Positions 34,494 through 45,253 are shown, counted from the stretch's first letter. The stretch is DNA of 64,000 bases from Luteibacter rhizovicinus (GCF_004342265.1 NZ_SMCS01000003.1:186001-250000), one strand, 5' to 3'. Notes: a model not told the origin generated them from the sequence alone. Translations and numbers: made by a program.

Positions 34494-36083
34494 ATGCGCC
34501 GCTTCCGTCTTCCCTTTCTGAGAGTCCCTGGCCTGCGCCATGCCTTCGCGCTGCGCATCGTGTGCTTCCTCGTCGTCATGCTGGTCGCCGCCGCGATCGG
34601 CGTGGGCGTCATGACCCGCACGCAGACCGCCGTGAGACAGATGTATGCCAGCGACCTGGCCACGGCGACCGTCGTCGGCCGGATCATGAACAACTACCGC
34701 GCCAGCACGCAGGAAGCTACCGAGGCCGTGCAGATGAAACTGCCGTCCCGGTCCGAAACGGCGGCCTCCTCCATCGCCACGAACCAGGCGCTGGCGGCGA
34801 AGCTGTGGAGCGCCTTCCTCGATGTCGCCGGCGGCCTTCCCGCAGGCGACGAGATGGCCTCCTTCGCGTCGCACAAGGAAGCGCTCGACAAATATTTCGG
34901 CCGCATCGCCACGTCGATCCAGACGGAAAAATACGACGAAGCCGCCGAGACGCAGGACAACCTCCTGCTGCCGATCTACACCACGCTGCAGAGCGACGCG
35001 GCGAATATTCTCGATAAGGTCGCGGAAAGCGGCGCGGCGCGTTATGCGTCGGTCGATGCGCAGGTGACGTCCGGGCGACTGTGGATGCTGGCGACATTGT
35101 TGCTCGGCCTGGGTGTCGCGGTAGCGCTCGATCTGTGGCTGCTTCGCCGTGTCACCCGCGCACTGGCCGCCGCGTCCAGGGTAGCCGTCGACATCACGTC
35201 GGGGCGCCTCGGCCACGAGCCCCACTCCACCACGCGCGACGAACTCGGCGCGCTGGCCCGTTCGCTTTCCGACATGGACGGAAAGTTGTCGGACATCGTT
35301 CGCGATATGCGCGACGGCGCCACGACCGTGCGCATCGCGGCATCGCGCATGACGCTCGGCAGCGCCGAACTCGCCACGCGGACACAGTCGCAGGCTGCCG
35401 CGCTGGAAGAATCGTCATCGCAGATCGGGGTGCTTTCCGCCTCCGCCGCTCATCACGCGACCCTTGCCGCGACCGTCGAAACCGACGTGCGCGCTGTGTG
35501 CGAATGGACCGGGCGCGGCCGCGACGTACTGGAACGCACCGTCGAAGCCATGAACGGCATCCACGCCACCAGCGATCGTATCGGCGATGTCGTCGCCCTG
35601 ATCGAAAGCATCGCGCTCCAGACCAACCTGCTGGCACTGAACGCCGCGGTGGAAGCGGCGCACGCGGGCGAACACGGCCGGGGCTTTGCCGTCGTCGCGG
35701 ACGAAGTGCGCAGCCTGTCGCAGCGCTGCTCTGCCTCAGTGCGCGAAATCAAAACCCTCGTCGCCGACAACGGCGAACGCGTGACGGCGGGCATGGCTCT
35801 AGTCGGCGACACGCGCGACACGCTGGGCGCTATTGCGACGGGCGTGGAACGCGTTGCCGGAAGCATCGCGGTCATCGCCAGCGGCAGTCGCGACCAGTCC
35901 CTGTCGTTCGGACAGATCGATGCGGCGCTGGATGAGATGAACACGATTACCCAGAAGAATTCCGACCTGGTCGACGAGATGGCCGGCGCGTGCCGCGTGC
36001 TTCAGGGCCAGGCCGATGCGCTGGGCGAAAGCGTGGCGTATTTCACGCTGGACGAGCTGGAAGAAGAGCCCGTGGCGGTGTGA
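34494..36083 (+). CDS. Methyl-accepting chemotaxis protein
   Basis: The 529-residue inner-membrane chemoreceptor has transmembrane helices at about residues 20-40 and 190-212. They flank a four-helix-bundle-type periplasmic domain of about 150 residues (MCP_1/4HB-like). HAMP and a signalling coiled coil follow, with the conserved tip [20 protein letters not shown] and [14 protein letters not shown]. There is no C-terminal CheR-binding pentapeptide (it ends EEEPVAV). ATG 34464 is an alternative start. The ligand is unknown; no other chemotaxis genes are nearby. Confidence 0.93.
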   Translation: MRRFRLPFLRVPGLRHAFALRIVCFLVVMLVAAAIGVGVMTRTQTAVRQMYASDLATATVVGRIMNNYRASTQEATEAVQMKLPSRSETAASSIATNQALAAKLWSAFLDVAGGLPAGDEMASFASHKEALDKYFGRIATSIQTEKYDEAAETQDNLLLPIYTTLQSDAANILDKVAESGAARYASVDAQVTSGRLWMLATLLLGLGVAVALDLWLLRRVTRALAAASRVAVDITSGRLGHEPHSTTRDELGALARSLSDMDGKLSDIVRDMRDGATTVRIAASRMTLGSAELATRTQSQAAALEESSSQIGVLSASAAHHATLAATVETDVRAVCEWTGRGRDVLERTVEAMNGIHATSDRIGDVVALIESIALQTNLLALNAAVEAAHAGEHGRGFAVVADEVRSLSQRCSASVREIKTLVADNGERVTAGMALVGDTRDTLGAIATGVERVAGSIAVIASGSRDQSLSFGQIDAALDEMNTITQKNSDLVDEMAGACRVLQGQADALGESVAYFTLDELEEEPVAV

Positions 36084-36097
36084 CCTCCACTCTATAT

Positions 36098-36235
36098 GTA
36101 GGAGCCCGCTTGCGGGCGAAAGCCAACAGGGTGAGGAAGCCGGATACTCACATCCGCGAGCCCGATGTCCCGGCTGCGAATGCCACCCACGGCATCGCCG
36201 CTACGTTGGCTTTCGCTCGCAAGCGAGCTCCTACA
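36098..36235 (-). repeat. REPIN-like doublet 3, interior inverted
   Basis: The outer arms are the same REPs as in copies 1 and 2 (TGTAGGAGCCCGCTTGCGGG and inverse). The interior, however, aligns with theirs only after reverse complementation: the GAGGAAGCCGG segment lies on the left here and on the right there. It follows the chemoreceptor stop by 15 bases and may shape the 3' end of that transcript. Confidence 0.8.
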
Positions 36236-36326
36236 AAAAGGGAGCGTTACGGTTTGAGGAACCATCGATAGCCCCACCCAGCCACCCGGAGTATCTTCAG
36301 CCACATCGCACGACAAGGAGTTCGCC

Positions 36327-36812
36327 ATGTGGCTACGTTCGACCGCCGCCCTCATGACCATCGCCGCACTGACGGCATGCAACCACCCCTCGCCCGCCGA
36401 TCAGCACAACACACCGACACCGAAGGCCAACGCCAGCGACGCGGTCGCCGCGACGGCGACGCCCGGCCCGGCATGGCTTCAGGGCGAATGGAAACCTTAT
36501 AGCAATGCCTTCCTCGGTCTGCACGAGCTCACCGTGACGGGCAAGTCGCTCAGCTGGGCCGGATGCCACGACGTACCGTTCGATATCGTGGACGCCGGCG
36601 AGAACCAGGTCACCCTGCGTCTTCCGCCCGCCAGTGCGTGCAAGCTCAACGACATCCCGCCCACGCGGATGGACACCATCCGGCTCAAACTGCGCAAAGA
36701 CACCTGCGATCTGGACGTTTCTATTTTTGCCTCGCCCGACGCGGCCAGGCGCGACGAACCGTCGGCTGCCGGTCTGTACGGTAAACCGGAGTGCCCCGCC
36801 GCGAAAACGTAA
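36327..36812 (+). CDS. Lipoprotein of unknown function
   Basis: The 161-residue protein has a short lipoprotein signal ending LTAC at residue 18. A disordered Pro/Ala/Thr linker follows, then a C-terminal domain of about 110 residues starting PAWLQGEWKPY. That domain has four cysteines (AGCHD, SACKL, DTCDL, PECPA) that could form two disulfides. GEWKPY plus LHELTVTGKSLSW suggests a lipocalin- or META-like small barrel, but this is a weak impression. It converges on hutF with only three bases between the stop codons. Confidence 0.7.
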   Translation: MWLRSTAALMTIAALTACNHPSPADQHNTPTPKANASDAVAATATPGPAWLQGEWKPYSNAFLGLHELTVTGKSLSWAGCHDVPFDIVDAGENQVTLRLPPASACKLNDIPPTRMDTIRLKLRKDTCDLDVSIFASPDAARRDEPSAAGLYGKPECPAAKT

Positions 36813-36815
36813 CGG

Positions 36816-38177
36816 TCAGGCGCCGGCCAGCCGCTCGACCACCCGCCGGTAATCGACGGCGGCCTGCGTTTCGCGCGGATGCGAGAAGTTACGCACACGC
36901 CATTTCCCGCCGACCATCACATCGCGCACCAGCGCGGTGTTGCCCGCGAACAGGAAGCTGTCCAGCGCATCGGTTCCGCTGCGCGCCGCCAGCAGCGGTG
37001 CCGCATCGTCCAGTACGACGAGGTCGGCTCGCGCGCCCGACTCGATGCGACCGATGGGTTGTGCCGAAGCGCGCGCCCCGCCTTCCAGTGCCGCGTGCCA
37101 TAACGTGGCGCCGACGCTGTCGCCAGCGTGACGCGCCGCGATATTGCGATGCCGCGTTACAAGACGCTGACCGTATTCGAGCCAGCGCAGTTCTTCGACC
37201 GGCGATACCGAAATATGCGAATCGGACCCGATACCGAGGCAGCCACCCGCGTCCAGATAGTCCGCCAGCGGGAACAGGCCGTCGCCGAGATTGGCCTCCG
37301 TGGTGGGACACAGACCGGCCACCGCGCCGCTACGCGCCAGCCGCTGGGTTTCATGCCCGGTCAGATGGGTCGCGTGCACCAGCGTCCAGCGGGCGTCCAC
37401 GTTGGCGTTATCCAGCAGCCACTCGACTGGCGTCGTGCCGCGGATGGCCAGGCAGTCCTGCACTTCGCCGATCTGTTCGGCGATATGAATATGTATCGGC
37501 ATATCCTGGGCAACGCCCGTCGCGAGTACGGCACGCATCGCGTCCGGCGGAACCGCGCGCAGCGAATGCAGCGCGATGCCAATACGCAGCATGGCATGCT
37601 CCATGGGCTTCAGCCGCTCGAGCAGGTCGACGTACTGGCCGACGTCGTGATGGAAGCGGCGCTGCCGCTCGCCGAGCGGCCGGCCATCGAAACCACCGGT
37701 CATGTACAGCACGGGCAGCAGCGTCAGACCGATGCCGGCATCCCGTGCCGCTTCGATCAGCGCGAGCGACATCGCGGCCGGATCGTCGTAGCGCACACCG
37801 CCCGGACCATGGTGCAGATAGTGGAATTCGCAGACCTGCGTATAGCCCGCCTTGAGCATTTCGATATACAGCTGGGTAGCGATGACCTTCACATCGTCCG
37901 GACCCAGCGCGGCGGCGAAGGCGTACATCGTTTCGCGCCAGGTCCAGAAACTGTCGTCGCCCGGACCCCGGCGCTCGGCCAGCCCAGCCATGGCGCGCTG
38001 GAATGCATGCGAATGGAGGTTGGGCATGCCCGGCAGCGCGAACCGGCCAATATGGCTGCCTTCCGCGGCCGCATCGGCCGGCGCGAACAGACCGTCGGCG
38101 ATGCCGACCCCGTTCCCACCCTCGCGCCAGTTGCGTTCATGCCAGACGAAGTCGGCGTTCAGGGCGGACACGGACAT
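36816..38177 (-). CDS. hutF: Formimidoylglutamate deiminase HutF
   Basis: HutF deaminates N-formimino-L-glutamate to N-formyl-L-glutamate in the five-step histidine degradation pathway. The 453-residue amidohydrolase shows PGMPNLHSHAFQRAM (metal ligands), VCEFHYLHH, HIHIAEQ with GEVQ, CPTTEANLGDG and GSDSHISVSP with the catalytic Asp. ATG 38177 follows AAGGAA; in-frame codons continue to 39101 but run antisense through the next gene. It is divergent from the operon that contains hutI, sharing an 81-base promoter region. Confidence 0.96.
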   Translation of the reverse strand: MSVSALNADFVWHERNWREGGNGVGIADGLFAPADAAAEGSHIGRFALPGMPNLHSHAFQRAMAGLAERRGPGDDSFWTWRETMYAFAAALGPDDVKVIATQLYIEMLKAGYTQVCEFHYLHHGPGGVRYDDPAAMSLALIEAARDAGIGLTLLPVLYMTGGFDGRPLGERQRRFHHDVGQYVDLLERLKPMEHAMLRIGIALHSLRAVPPDAMRAVLATGVAQDMPIHIHIAEQIGEVQDCLAIRGTTPVEWLLDNANVDARWTLVHATHLTGHETQRLARSGAVAGLCPTTEANLGDGLFPLADYLDAGGCLGIGSDSHISVSPVEELRWLEYGQRLVTRHRNIAARHAGDSVGATLWHAALEGGARASAQPIGRIESGARADLVVLDDAAPLLAARSGTDALDSFLFAGNTALVRDVMVGGKWRVRNFSHPRETQAAVDYRRVVERLAGA

Positions 38178-38258
38178 GGACAATTCCTTCAGGGCGGATA
38201 GCCGATGGTAGCCCTTCCTCCGTAACGGCAACCAGCGGCCCCGGGCCCCTGGGGCATA

Positions 38259-39839
38259 ATGAGCGCCATGAACGAAGCGCACCCCGACCAGACTCCCAAG
38301 CTGCAGGTACGCCAGGCGCGACCGTCCGACGTTCCGCAACTCGTCGCCCTCACCGCGCGGGTCTATACGCCCGAATGGGGTCATTCCGCGGAAATGCTGC
38401 AAGGCCAGCAGACCCACTTCCCCGAAGGGCAGTTCGTCGTCGAGTACGAGGGCGTTATCGTCGGCTTCTGCGCCACGTTCCGTATCGCCGAGGCCGTCGC
38501 GCTCGCACCGCATACCTGGATGCAGATCACGGGAGGCGGTTTCGCCTCGCGCCACGACCCGAAGGGCGACTGGCTCTACGGCATGGAAGTAGTGGTGCAC
38601 CCCGAGTACCGCGGCATGCGCATCGGCCAGCGTCTGTACATGGCACGCAAACGCCTGTGCACGGACCTGAAGCTGCGCGGCATCGTTTTCGGCGGACGCA
38701 TTCCGGGTCTGGCACGCACCATCCAGCGCTACGGCAGCGCGGAAGCGTACGTGCAGGCCGTGGTCGAAGGTCGCCGCCGCGATCAGACGCTGAGCTTCCA
38801 GTTGCGCAACGGTTTCGAAGTAGTGGGCATGCTGCGCGAATACGTGCCGTCGGATCACGAATCCCTCGGCTACGCGGCGCACCTGGTCTGGCGTAATCCG
38901 CGCCTGCTCGATCATCCCGACATGCCGCGCGTATCGCAGCCGCATCGCCTTCCCGATTCGGTACGCGTGGCCTCGGTGCAATACCAGCAGCGCCGGATTG
39001 CTTCGTTCAAGGATTTCGAAACCCAGGTCGAGTACTTCGTCGATATCGCGGCCGAATACGACGCCGACTTCGTCGCCTTCCCCGAACTGCTGACGCTGCA
39101 ACTGCTGTCGATTGAGAACGCCGAGCTGTCACCGGTCGATTCGATCCGCCGGCTTTCGGAATACACCGACGAGGTAAAGGAACTCTTCCACCGGCTCGCG
39201 GTGCACTACAACATCAACATCATCGGCGGCTCGCATCCCACGCGCCAGCCGAATGGCGATATCCACAACGTCTGCTACGTCTGCCTGCGCGACGGCTCGA
39301 TCCACGAACGCGAGAAGCTGCATCCGACGCCCAGCGAACGCAACGTGTGGAACATCACAGGCGGCGATACGGCGGCCACCATCCAGACGGACTGCGGGCC
39401 AATCGGCGTGATGATCTGCTACGACTCCGAATTTCCCGAAGTCGCGCGGCATCTTACCGATCAGGGTGCACTGATCCTGTTCGTACCCTTCTGCACCGAC
39501 GTGCGCGAAGGCTATCTGCGCGTGCGGTACTGCTCGCAGGCGCGCGCCATCGAGAACCAGTGCTACGTCGTGCTGTCCGGCAATGTCGGCAATCTTCCCG
39601 GCGTGAACAACTTCGACATCCAGTACGGACAAAGCTGCATCCTGACGCCCAGCGACTTCCCGTTCGCGCGCGACGGCATCGCGGCCGATTCGACGCCGAA
39701 TATCGAAACCGTGCTGTTCGCCGACCTGCGGCTGGAGAACCTGGCCCGCGCGCGCAATTCGGGCGCGGTGCAGAACCTGAAAGACCGTCGTTTCGATTTG
39801 TATCAGGTCCGCTGGTCGCGTACGACGGAAGGCAAGTGA
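38259..39839 (+). CDS. GNAT acetyltransferase fused to a carbon-nitrogen hydrolase (nitrilase family)
   Basis: The 526-residue protein joins an N-terminal GNAT domain (residues about 15-210; VVHPEYRGMRIGQRLY is the acetyl-CoA loop) to a C-terminal nitrilase-superfamily amidase (about 230-520). The hydrolase triad is visible as FPELLTL (Glu), REKLHPT (Lys) and MICYDSEF (Cys). The fusion is a known family architecture, but its substrate is not established. It overlaps the chloride-channel gene by four bases and is divergent from hutF, which hints at a link to histidine-derived nitrogen. Confidence 0.92.
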   Translation: MSAMNEAHPDQTPKLQVRQARPSDVPQLVALTARVYTPEWGHSAEMLQGQQTHFPEGQFVVEYEGVIVGFCATFRIAEAVALAPHTWMQITGGGFASRHDPKGDWLYGMEVVVHPEYRGMRIGQRLYMARKRLCTDLKLRGIVFGGRIPGLARTIQRYGSAEAYVQAVVEGRRRDQTLSFQLRNGFEVVGMLREYVPSDHESLGYAAHLVWRNPRLLDHPDMPRVSQPHRLPDSVRVASVQYQQRRIASFKDFETQVEYFVDIAAEYDADFVAFPELLTLQLLSIENAELSPVDSIRRLSEYTDEVKELFHRLAVHYNINIIGGSHPTRQPNGDIHNVCYVCLRDGSIHEREKLHPTPSERNVWNITGGDTAATIQTDCGPIGVMICYDSEFPEVARHLTDQGALILFVPFCTDVREGYLRVRYCSQARAIENQCYVVLSGNVGNLPGVNNFDIQYGQSCILTPSDFPFARDGIAADSTPNIETVLFADLRLENLARARNSGAVQNLKDRRFDLYQVRWSRTTEGK

Positions 39840-41233
39840 GCGTGGAAGACCCGATCCCCCGCGCATCGCGGTTCGACCGCATGCGCCAGCTTGGCCAGCA
39901 CGAATGGCTGTCTCCCTCCGAATGGCGACGACGACTATTGTTCTGGACGGGCGCCATCGCCGTCGGTCTTTCCGCCGTGTTCTTCGCCAAAGCGGCCGAC
40001 TATGCGTTCGAAGTATTCCATTCCGTCGTCGAGCGGGGCTGGTGGTGGCCGCTGCTTATCACGCCAGCGACGTTCGCCCTGCTCTGCTGGCTGACCCAGG
40101 GCGCACTCAAGGCGACGCGCGGCTCCGGCATTCCGCAGGCCATCGCCGCACTGAAGGTCGAAGACGAAACCTTCCGCACACGTCTTCTGTCGCTGCGCGT
40201 CGCCGTGGGGAAAATGGCACTGACCCTCGCCGCCTTGCTGGGCGGTGCGTCGGTAGGCCGCGAAGGCCCGACCGTGCACGTGGGCGCCGGCATTCTTTAT
40301 TCGCTGGGCCGTCGCTTCGGTTTCTCCGATCCCACTGCCGCGGGCCGTTTCATTCTGGCCGGCTCGGCGGCGGGTCTGGCCGCGGCGTTCAACACGCCGC
40401 TCGCGGGCGTCGTTTTCGCGATCGAGGAAATGTCGGGCACTTTCGAACATCGCATGAGCGGCACCCTGCTCACCGCCGTCATCGTCGCGGGTGTCGTGTC
40501 TCTTGGCATCATGGGCAACTACGCCTACTTCGGCGACATCACCGCGTCGCTGCCGCTGGGCAAAGCGTGGCTGGCCGTGCTGCTGACCGGCGCGATCGGC
40601 GGTCTTGCCGGCGGCTTGTTCGCGCGGATGATCGTGCCCGATGCACGCGGCTTGCGCGGACTGGTGGCGCGACTACGCGCCCGCCAGCCGATCGTTTTCG
40701 CCGCCGCCTGCGGCCTCGCACTGGTGCTGCTCAGTCTGCTCAGTCAGCAAGGGCTCTACGGCACGGGCTATGCGCAGGCGCGCGATATTCTTCAGGGCCA
40801 TCCCCATACGGGTCCAGCCTTCGGCCTGCTGAAATTCCTGGGCAATATCGCCTCGTCCTGGGCCGGCATTCCCGGCGGTATTTTCTCGCCGGCCCTGGCC
40901 GTCGGTGCCGGTCTGGGCGAAAACGTCGCCTCGCTGCTGCCCGGTGCCGATGCGCCCGCCGTCGTCCTGCTCGGCATGGCGGCTTATCTCGCTGGCGTCA
41001 CTCAGGCACCGCTTACCGCCGCTGTGATTTCGCTCGAACTCACGGCGAACCGGCAGATGGCATTGCCGATCATGGCCGCTTGCCTGCTGGCGCGTGCCGT
41101 GTCGTCGCTGGTATGCCGCGTGCCGGTGTACAAAGCGCTCGCCAATAACCTCATCGCCGGCTACGAAGAAGAGCGCGCGAAGCGCGACGCGCCGGTCGCC
41201 ACACCCGACAAGGAAGAGGCCGTCCACCCATGA
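39836..41233 (+). CDS. ClC family voltage-gated chloride channel/antiporter
   Basis: The 465-residue membrane protein has the ClC filter motifs [17 protein letters not shown] and [12 protein letters not shown] and lacks C-terminal CBS domains. The GREGP Glu is present, the gating glutamate that allows chloride/proton exchange in bacterial members. The start is GTG 39836, overlapping the previous stop (GTGA), with GGAAGG upstream. The end overlaps the hutI start (ATGA). The three genes are therefore translationally coupled. Confidence 0.93.
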   Translation: MSVEDPIPRASRFDRMRQLGQHEWLSPSEWRRRLLFWTGAIAVGLSAVFFAKAADYAFEVFHSVVERGWWWPLLITPATFALLCWLTQGALKATRGSGIPQAIAALKVEDETFRTRLLSLRVAVGKMALTLAALLGGASVGREGPTVHVGAGILYSLGRRFGFSDPTAAGRFILAGSAAGLAAAFNTPLAGVVFAIEEMSGTFEHRMSGTLLTAVIVAGVVSLGIMGNYAYFGDITASLPLGKAWLAVLLTGAIGGLAGGLFARMIVPDARGLRGLVARLRARQPIVFAAACGLALVLLSLLSQQGLYGTGYAQARDILQGHPHTGPAFGLLKFLGNIASSWAGIPGGIFSPALAVGAGLGENVASLLPGADAPAVVLLGMAAYLAGVTQAPLTAAVISLELTANRQMALPIMAACLLARAVSSLVCRVPVYKALANNLIAGYEEERAKRDAPVATPDKEEAVHP

Positions 41234-42468
41234 CTACCGATACGCGCATGGACCAGCTCCTGCTGGACGTGAATCTCGCTACCATGACCGACAATGGCCG
41301 ACCCTACGGCGCTATCGAGCATGCGGCGATCGGCTGGCGCGATGGGTTGATCGTCCATGTCGGCCCCATGAGCGAACTTTCCGGTGATCCGCACGCGCTG
41401 GCCCACCGGGTGGATTCGATGCCGGGCGCATGGATCACGCCGGGCCTCGTCGACTGCCACACGCACCTGGTGTTCGGCGGCGATCGGGCGACCGAATTCG
41501 AGCAGCGGCTGGAAGGCGTCAGCTACGAAGAGATCGCCCGCAAGGGTGGTGGCATCGTCTCCAGCGTGCGCGCCACGCGCATGGCCGACGAAGACGAGCT
41601 TCTCGCGCAGTCCCTGCCCCGTGCGCGCGCACTCGTCGCCGATGGCGTGACCACCCTCGAAATCAAATCCGGTTATGGACTGGAGCCCGATGCGGAGCGC
41701 CGCATGCTGCGCGTCGCACGACGCATCGGCCGCGAACTGGGCATTACCGTGCGCACGAGTTTTCTCGGACTGCATGCGTTGCCGCCGGAATATCGCGAAC
41801 GCCGCGACGACTACGTCGGGCTCGTCTGCGAAACCATGCTGCCCGCGCTCGCCGACGAAGAGCTGGTCGACGCCGTGGACGCGTTCTGCGAAACCATCGG
41901 CTTTACCCACGCGGAAACGCAGCGCCTGTTCGAACGTGCGCGCGACCTCGGCCTTCCCGTCAAACTCCACGCCGAGCAACTCTCGGACCTGGGTGGCGCG
42001 GCACTGGTCGCATCGTTCGAAGGTCTGTCGGCCGACCACCTCGAATGGGCAAGCGAAGACGGCGTGCGCGCCATGGCCGCCGCAGGCACGGTCGCCGTGA
42101 TGTTGCCGGGCGCTTACTACGCCCTGCGCGATACGCGGCCACCGCCCATCGAACGCTTCCGGCAACACGGCGTCCCCATGGCCGTCGCCACCGACCTCAA
42201 TCCCGGTACATCGCCTCTTCTTTCCCTGCGACTGGCGATGAGCATGGCCTGCACGCTTTTCCGCATGACGCCCGAAGAAGCCTTGCGCGGCGCGACCGTA
42301 CACGCGGCACGCGCGCTTGGCCTCGACGATCGCGGCCAACTGGCTTCCGGCCTGCGCGCCGACCTGACGGTCTGGAACGTGGGACATCCCGCGGAACTGT
42401 CGTACTGGATTGGCGGCAATCTGCGCCGCGATAGCTGGGTCGCGGGCGAACGACTGATCGTTGCCTGA
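41230..42468 (+). CDS. hutI: Imidazolonepropionase HutI
   Basis: HutI hydrolyses imidazolone-5-propionate to N-formimino-L-glutamate, the substrate of HutF. The 412-residue amidohydrolase shows [12 protein letters not shown] (metal ligands), the RKGGGI loop, [21 protein letters not shown] and [10 protein letters not shown]. Length is normal. It is the last gene of the coupled GNAT/nitrilase-clc-hutI set. hutH, hutU and the final deformylase are not in the window. Confidence 0.96.
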   Translation: MTTDTRMDQLLLDVNLATMTDNGRPYGAIEHAAIGWRDGLIVHVGPMSELSGDPHALAHRVDSMPGAWITPGLVDCHTHLVFGGDRATEFEQRLEGVSYEEIARKGGGIVSSVRATRMADEDELLAQSLPRARALVADGVTTLEIKSGYGLEPDAERRMLRVARRIGRELGITVRTSFLGLHALPPEYRERRDDYVGLVCETMLPALADEELVDAVDAFCETIGFTHAETQRLFERARDLGLPVKLHAEQLSDLGGAALVASFEGLSADHLEWASEDGVRAMAAAGTVAVMLPGAYYALRDTRPPPIERFRQHGVPMAVATDLNPGTSPLLSLRLAMSMACTLFRMTPEEALRGATVHAARALGLDDRGQLASGLRADLTVWNVGHPAELSYWIGGNLRRDSWVAGERLIVA

Positions 42469-42632
42469 CGACACCCGCACGACGCGGCGCGTGACGCCGG
42501 CCACGAAACGGAACATCGTGCCGGCCGCTTCCGGCGCACGTGGTATAAAGACGGCTCGACGCGGATCTCGCCCGCGCCGACAGACATGGAATGGTCTCGC
42601 ACTCGTCCCGGGTGTGCGCACAGAGGATCGTG

Positions 42633-44492
42633 GTGAGCGTAGCAACCGAACAGTCAAAGACACGGCCGTCCCTTCCGGAGGGTCGACGCTGTGTACGCAT
42701 GGCGGTCGCGTTGCAGATAGTCGGCGCGATGGCGATCGGTTGTACCGCTCCTTCCTTGAAACAAGCGCCGCCACGGCCGGATGCGCCTTCGCCCGAGCAT
42801 CTCCGAACATTCGAAGATGCTGGCGTGTCGTCAGCTCCCGTGCCGAAAGCGCCCGCGCCGGTCTCGGCCGTACCGGCGTTCGTCGACCTACCCGTTCCAC
42901 ACTCAAGCGAGCCGATGGAATGGCGAACTGCCAATCGTCCCGATATCGGCGCCATCGGCTGGCCGCACTCCCAGGCACCTGCTGGGATGCCAGTCGCGGA
43001 TGAAGAACCTGCATCGTTTCCTGTGCAGCCGTGGCACGTGTGGCTGGTAGGTCTACTGTTTGTCGCCCTGCTCGCTTCGCGCTTTCATCTGCGCAGGGCG
43101 CATCCATCCGCTATCGCTGTAGCGCCACCGCCACCGCCACCGAAGCGCAAAGCACGCACGCTGCCATGGACTTCGTCGTCGTTGGGCCACGCATTCGCGT
43201 GGGTCCATGCGACGGACACAGTTGTCGATATGACCCATGCCGCCATGCATCAATCTCCGGCGACATCGAATCACGAAATGGCGGATACCGATACGTTATT
43301 CGTTCGCTTCGAACGTGCGGCCCAAATCGAAGGCAACGACATACCGTGCATTCGCGTCGCCACGGACGGCCCGCTTCCCGTGTTGTTCCGCGTGGACACG
43401 TCGACGCGCCTGCCTCCCTTGCCACACGCCGAGTCGTTGCTCGTGGAAGCCGCAAAGAAAACATCCGACGAACGACTGACCGCATGCGTCCTTCTTATTC
43501 GTCTCTGGTTACTGCAAGCGGAGGACACCAGCGCGACGGAAGCTACGCATCTGCACGAACGCGCCGAGTTGTTGATTGCCAAAGCCGCCGAAGAAGCGAC
43601 AATCGACGAACGCCCGGTCTGGCGCGCACTGTCGATGACGCTTGCGCTGGCCCGCTCGTCAAGTGAAACCCGTGCGGCACGACTGCTGGCCCTGCGAGCC
43701 ATTGCGTCGGACTGCGCGGCGGACATCGAAGAAACACACGCGCCCGTTCTCGACGTATGGCTGGACGTATTGCTGTCATGGGCGACCCAACAACCCGGAA
43801 CGGCCGCCGCGCGTTACGCACAAGCGACGCAAGTATGCGAACGGCTGGCGACCATTCAGGGATACGAAGACTACGCACAACGCCGACACGCCAACATCTG
43901 GCGCGCACGCGCCGAAGCGGAAGGCGAAGCAAATCGTCTCGGTCATCTGGAAGCCGCACAGAGCCTGCTCGACGATCTCTACGACCGCGCCCCCAGCCCG
44001 ATCCTCGCCAACGCTGTCGCCGCCACGGCTTACGCCCGGGCCAACTTGCTGCCGCCCAGCGACGCTGCAGCGGTTTATTCTCATGCCTTGATGCATGCCA
44101 TCGCCGCCGAGGCCGATGCACACTGCCGCGCCGATGCCCTGCAATGCCGGTTGGCCATACAGCTCGCTTACGAAGAACTTCCCGAATGCGGCGCGCAAGG
44201 CGACGTCGCGCTTCGCCTTGCACACCGTCTCGAGGCCATCCCGGCGCGAGGCATCGACACGCTCTGTCGCATGGCGGAGGTCTATCTGCGTCACGACGAT
44301 TTCGCCACGGCATGCCGCACCTGCGAACGCGCATGGAAAACGGGATCGGCACCGGCACCCCTGCTTCGCATCTGGCGACGCGCGCGTGACCGCTGGGCCG
44401 GATCGCTTCCCGCCATATCCGACGAACCCGCTCTTTCCGAAACCACGCGTCGCTTCCGCATCGCGAGCGCGACCGCATCCATGCACCGATAA
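42633..44492 (+). CDS. FimV-like membrane protein with a helical TPR-type C-terminal region
   Basis: The product has about 619 residues from GTG 42633, which follows AGAGGA at good spacing; ATG 42591 is possible but lacks a site. In order it shows a hydrophobic N-terminal segment ending AMAIGC (a possible lipobox), a Pro/Ala-rich linker, and a clear transmembrane helix WHVWLVGLLFVALLAS near residue 138. A PPPPPPK stretch follows, then about 400 residues of Ala/Leu/Glu-rich helices in TPR-like pairs. The order resembles FimV without LysM. The function is unknown. An FkbM methyltransferase gene follows after 14 bases. Confidence 0.7.
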   Translation: MSVATEQSKTRPSLPEGRRCVRMAVALQIVGAMAIGCTAPSLKQAPPRPDAPSPEHLRTFEDAGVSSAPVPKAPAPVSAVPAFVDLPVPHSSEPMEWRTANRPDIGAIGWPHSQAPAGMPVADEEPASFPVQPWHVWLVGLLFVALLASRFHLRRAHPSAIAVAPPPPPPKRKARTLPWTSSSLGHAFAWVHATDTVVDMTHAAMHQSPATSNHEMADTDTLFVRFERAAQIEGNDIPCIRVATDGPLPVLFRVDTSTRLPPLPHAESLLVEAAKKTSDERLTACVLLIRLWLLQAEDTSATEATHLHERAELLIAKAAEEATIDERPVWRALSMTLALARSSSETRAARLLALRAIASDCAADIEETHAPVLDVWLDVLLSWATQQPGTAAARYAQATQVCERLATIQGYEDYAQRRHANIWRARAEAEGEANRLGHLEAAQSLLDDLYDRAPSPILANAVAATAYARANLLPPSDAAAVYSHALMHAIAAEADAHCRADALQCRLAIQLAYEELPECGAQGDVALRLAHRLEAIPARGIDTLCRMAEVYLRHDDFATACRTCERAWKTGSAPAPLLRIWRRARDRWAGSLPAISDEPALSETTRRFRIASATASMHR

Positions 44493-44506
44493 CGACAGGA
44501 GTCCCC

Positions 44507-45253
44507 ATGAACACGACCGCCACCGACCAGCCCACACGCCTGTGGAACACCCGCTACGGTGTCGCCGCCGCCATCCCCACGATCGATCCCGTGGCGCGCG
44601 CGATGCAGCTCTACGGCGAATGGGCGGAACAGGAAATCGACCTGCTGAGCGCCATCGTCGAGGAAGGCCATAGCGTGCTGGAAGCCGGCGGCGATTACGG
44701 TGCCCACGCGCTATGGCTGGCGCGAGCCGTCGGTCTGGACGGTCGCGTACATGTTGCCGAGCCCCGGCGCATCGCGTTTCAGCAGCTCTGCGCCAACGTG
44801 GCGATCAATGGGCTGGCGAACGTCCACACCTATCCCGTATGGCTCGGACGATCGTCCGGTCGGTCGACTCTCGGCGCACTGTTGCCCGAAACGTCCAGTC
44901 CGACCGAAGCCGTACGTACCGAAACCATCGACAGCCTCGCACTGGATGCGCTGCACCTGCTCAAGGTCAACCTGCGCGGCGCCCTGCACGACGTACTGAC
45001 CGGCGCCACCGAAACCCTCCGCCGCCATCGGCCGATGCTGTACGTACGGCTGTCCGGCATCGACATGGCGGAAACCGAAGTACAGGCCATCAAGGACCTG
45101 GGCTACCGCGTCTGGTCCCACGTGCCCTACCTGTACAACCCCGCGAACCACGCCGGGCATACCGCCAACGTGTTCCCGGGCATCGTCCAGCAGAACGCCA
45201 TCGCGGCGCCCGTCGAGAGCCGGTTTGAATTCGAGGAGCGGCTGGAGCTTTGA
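44507..45253 (+). CDS. FkbM family methyltransferase
   Basis: The 248-residue SAM-dependent methyltransferase has the family layout: VLEAGGDYGAHALWLA (SAM loop I), VHVAEPRRIAFQQL (acidic position of motif II), AVRTETIDSLAL with DALHLLKVNLRGA, and the C-terminal MLYVRLSG. FkbM enzymes O-methylate sugars or lipids, so a glycan target is plausible. The usual VDVGAN in loop I is altered to LEAGGD. ACAGGAG precedes the ATG. Its short distance from the TPR gene indicates one operon. Confidence 0.85.
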   Translation: MNTTATDQPTRLWNTRYGVAAAIPTIDPVARAMQLYGEWAEQEIDLLSAIVEEGHSVLEAGGDYGAHALWLARAVGLDGRVHVAEPRRIAFQQLCANVAINGLANVHTYPVWLGRSSGRSTLGALLPETSSPTEAVRTETIDSLALDALHLLKVNLRGALHDVLTGATETLRRHRPMLYVRLSGIDMAETEVQAIKDLGYRVWSHVPYLYNPANHAGHTANVFPGIVQQNAIAAPVESRFEFEERLEL

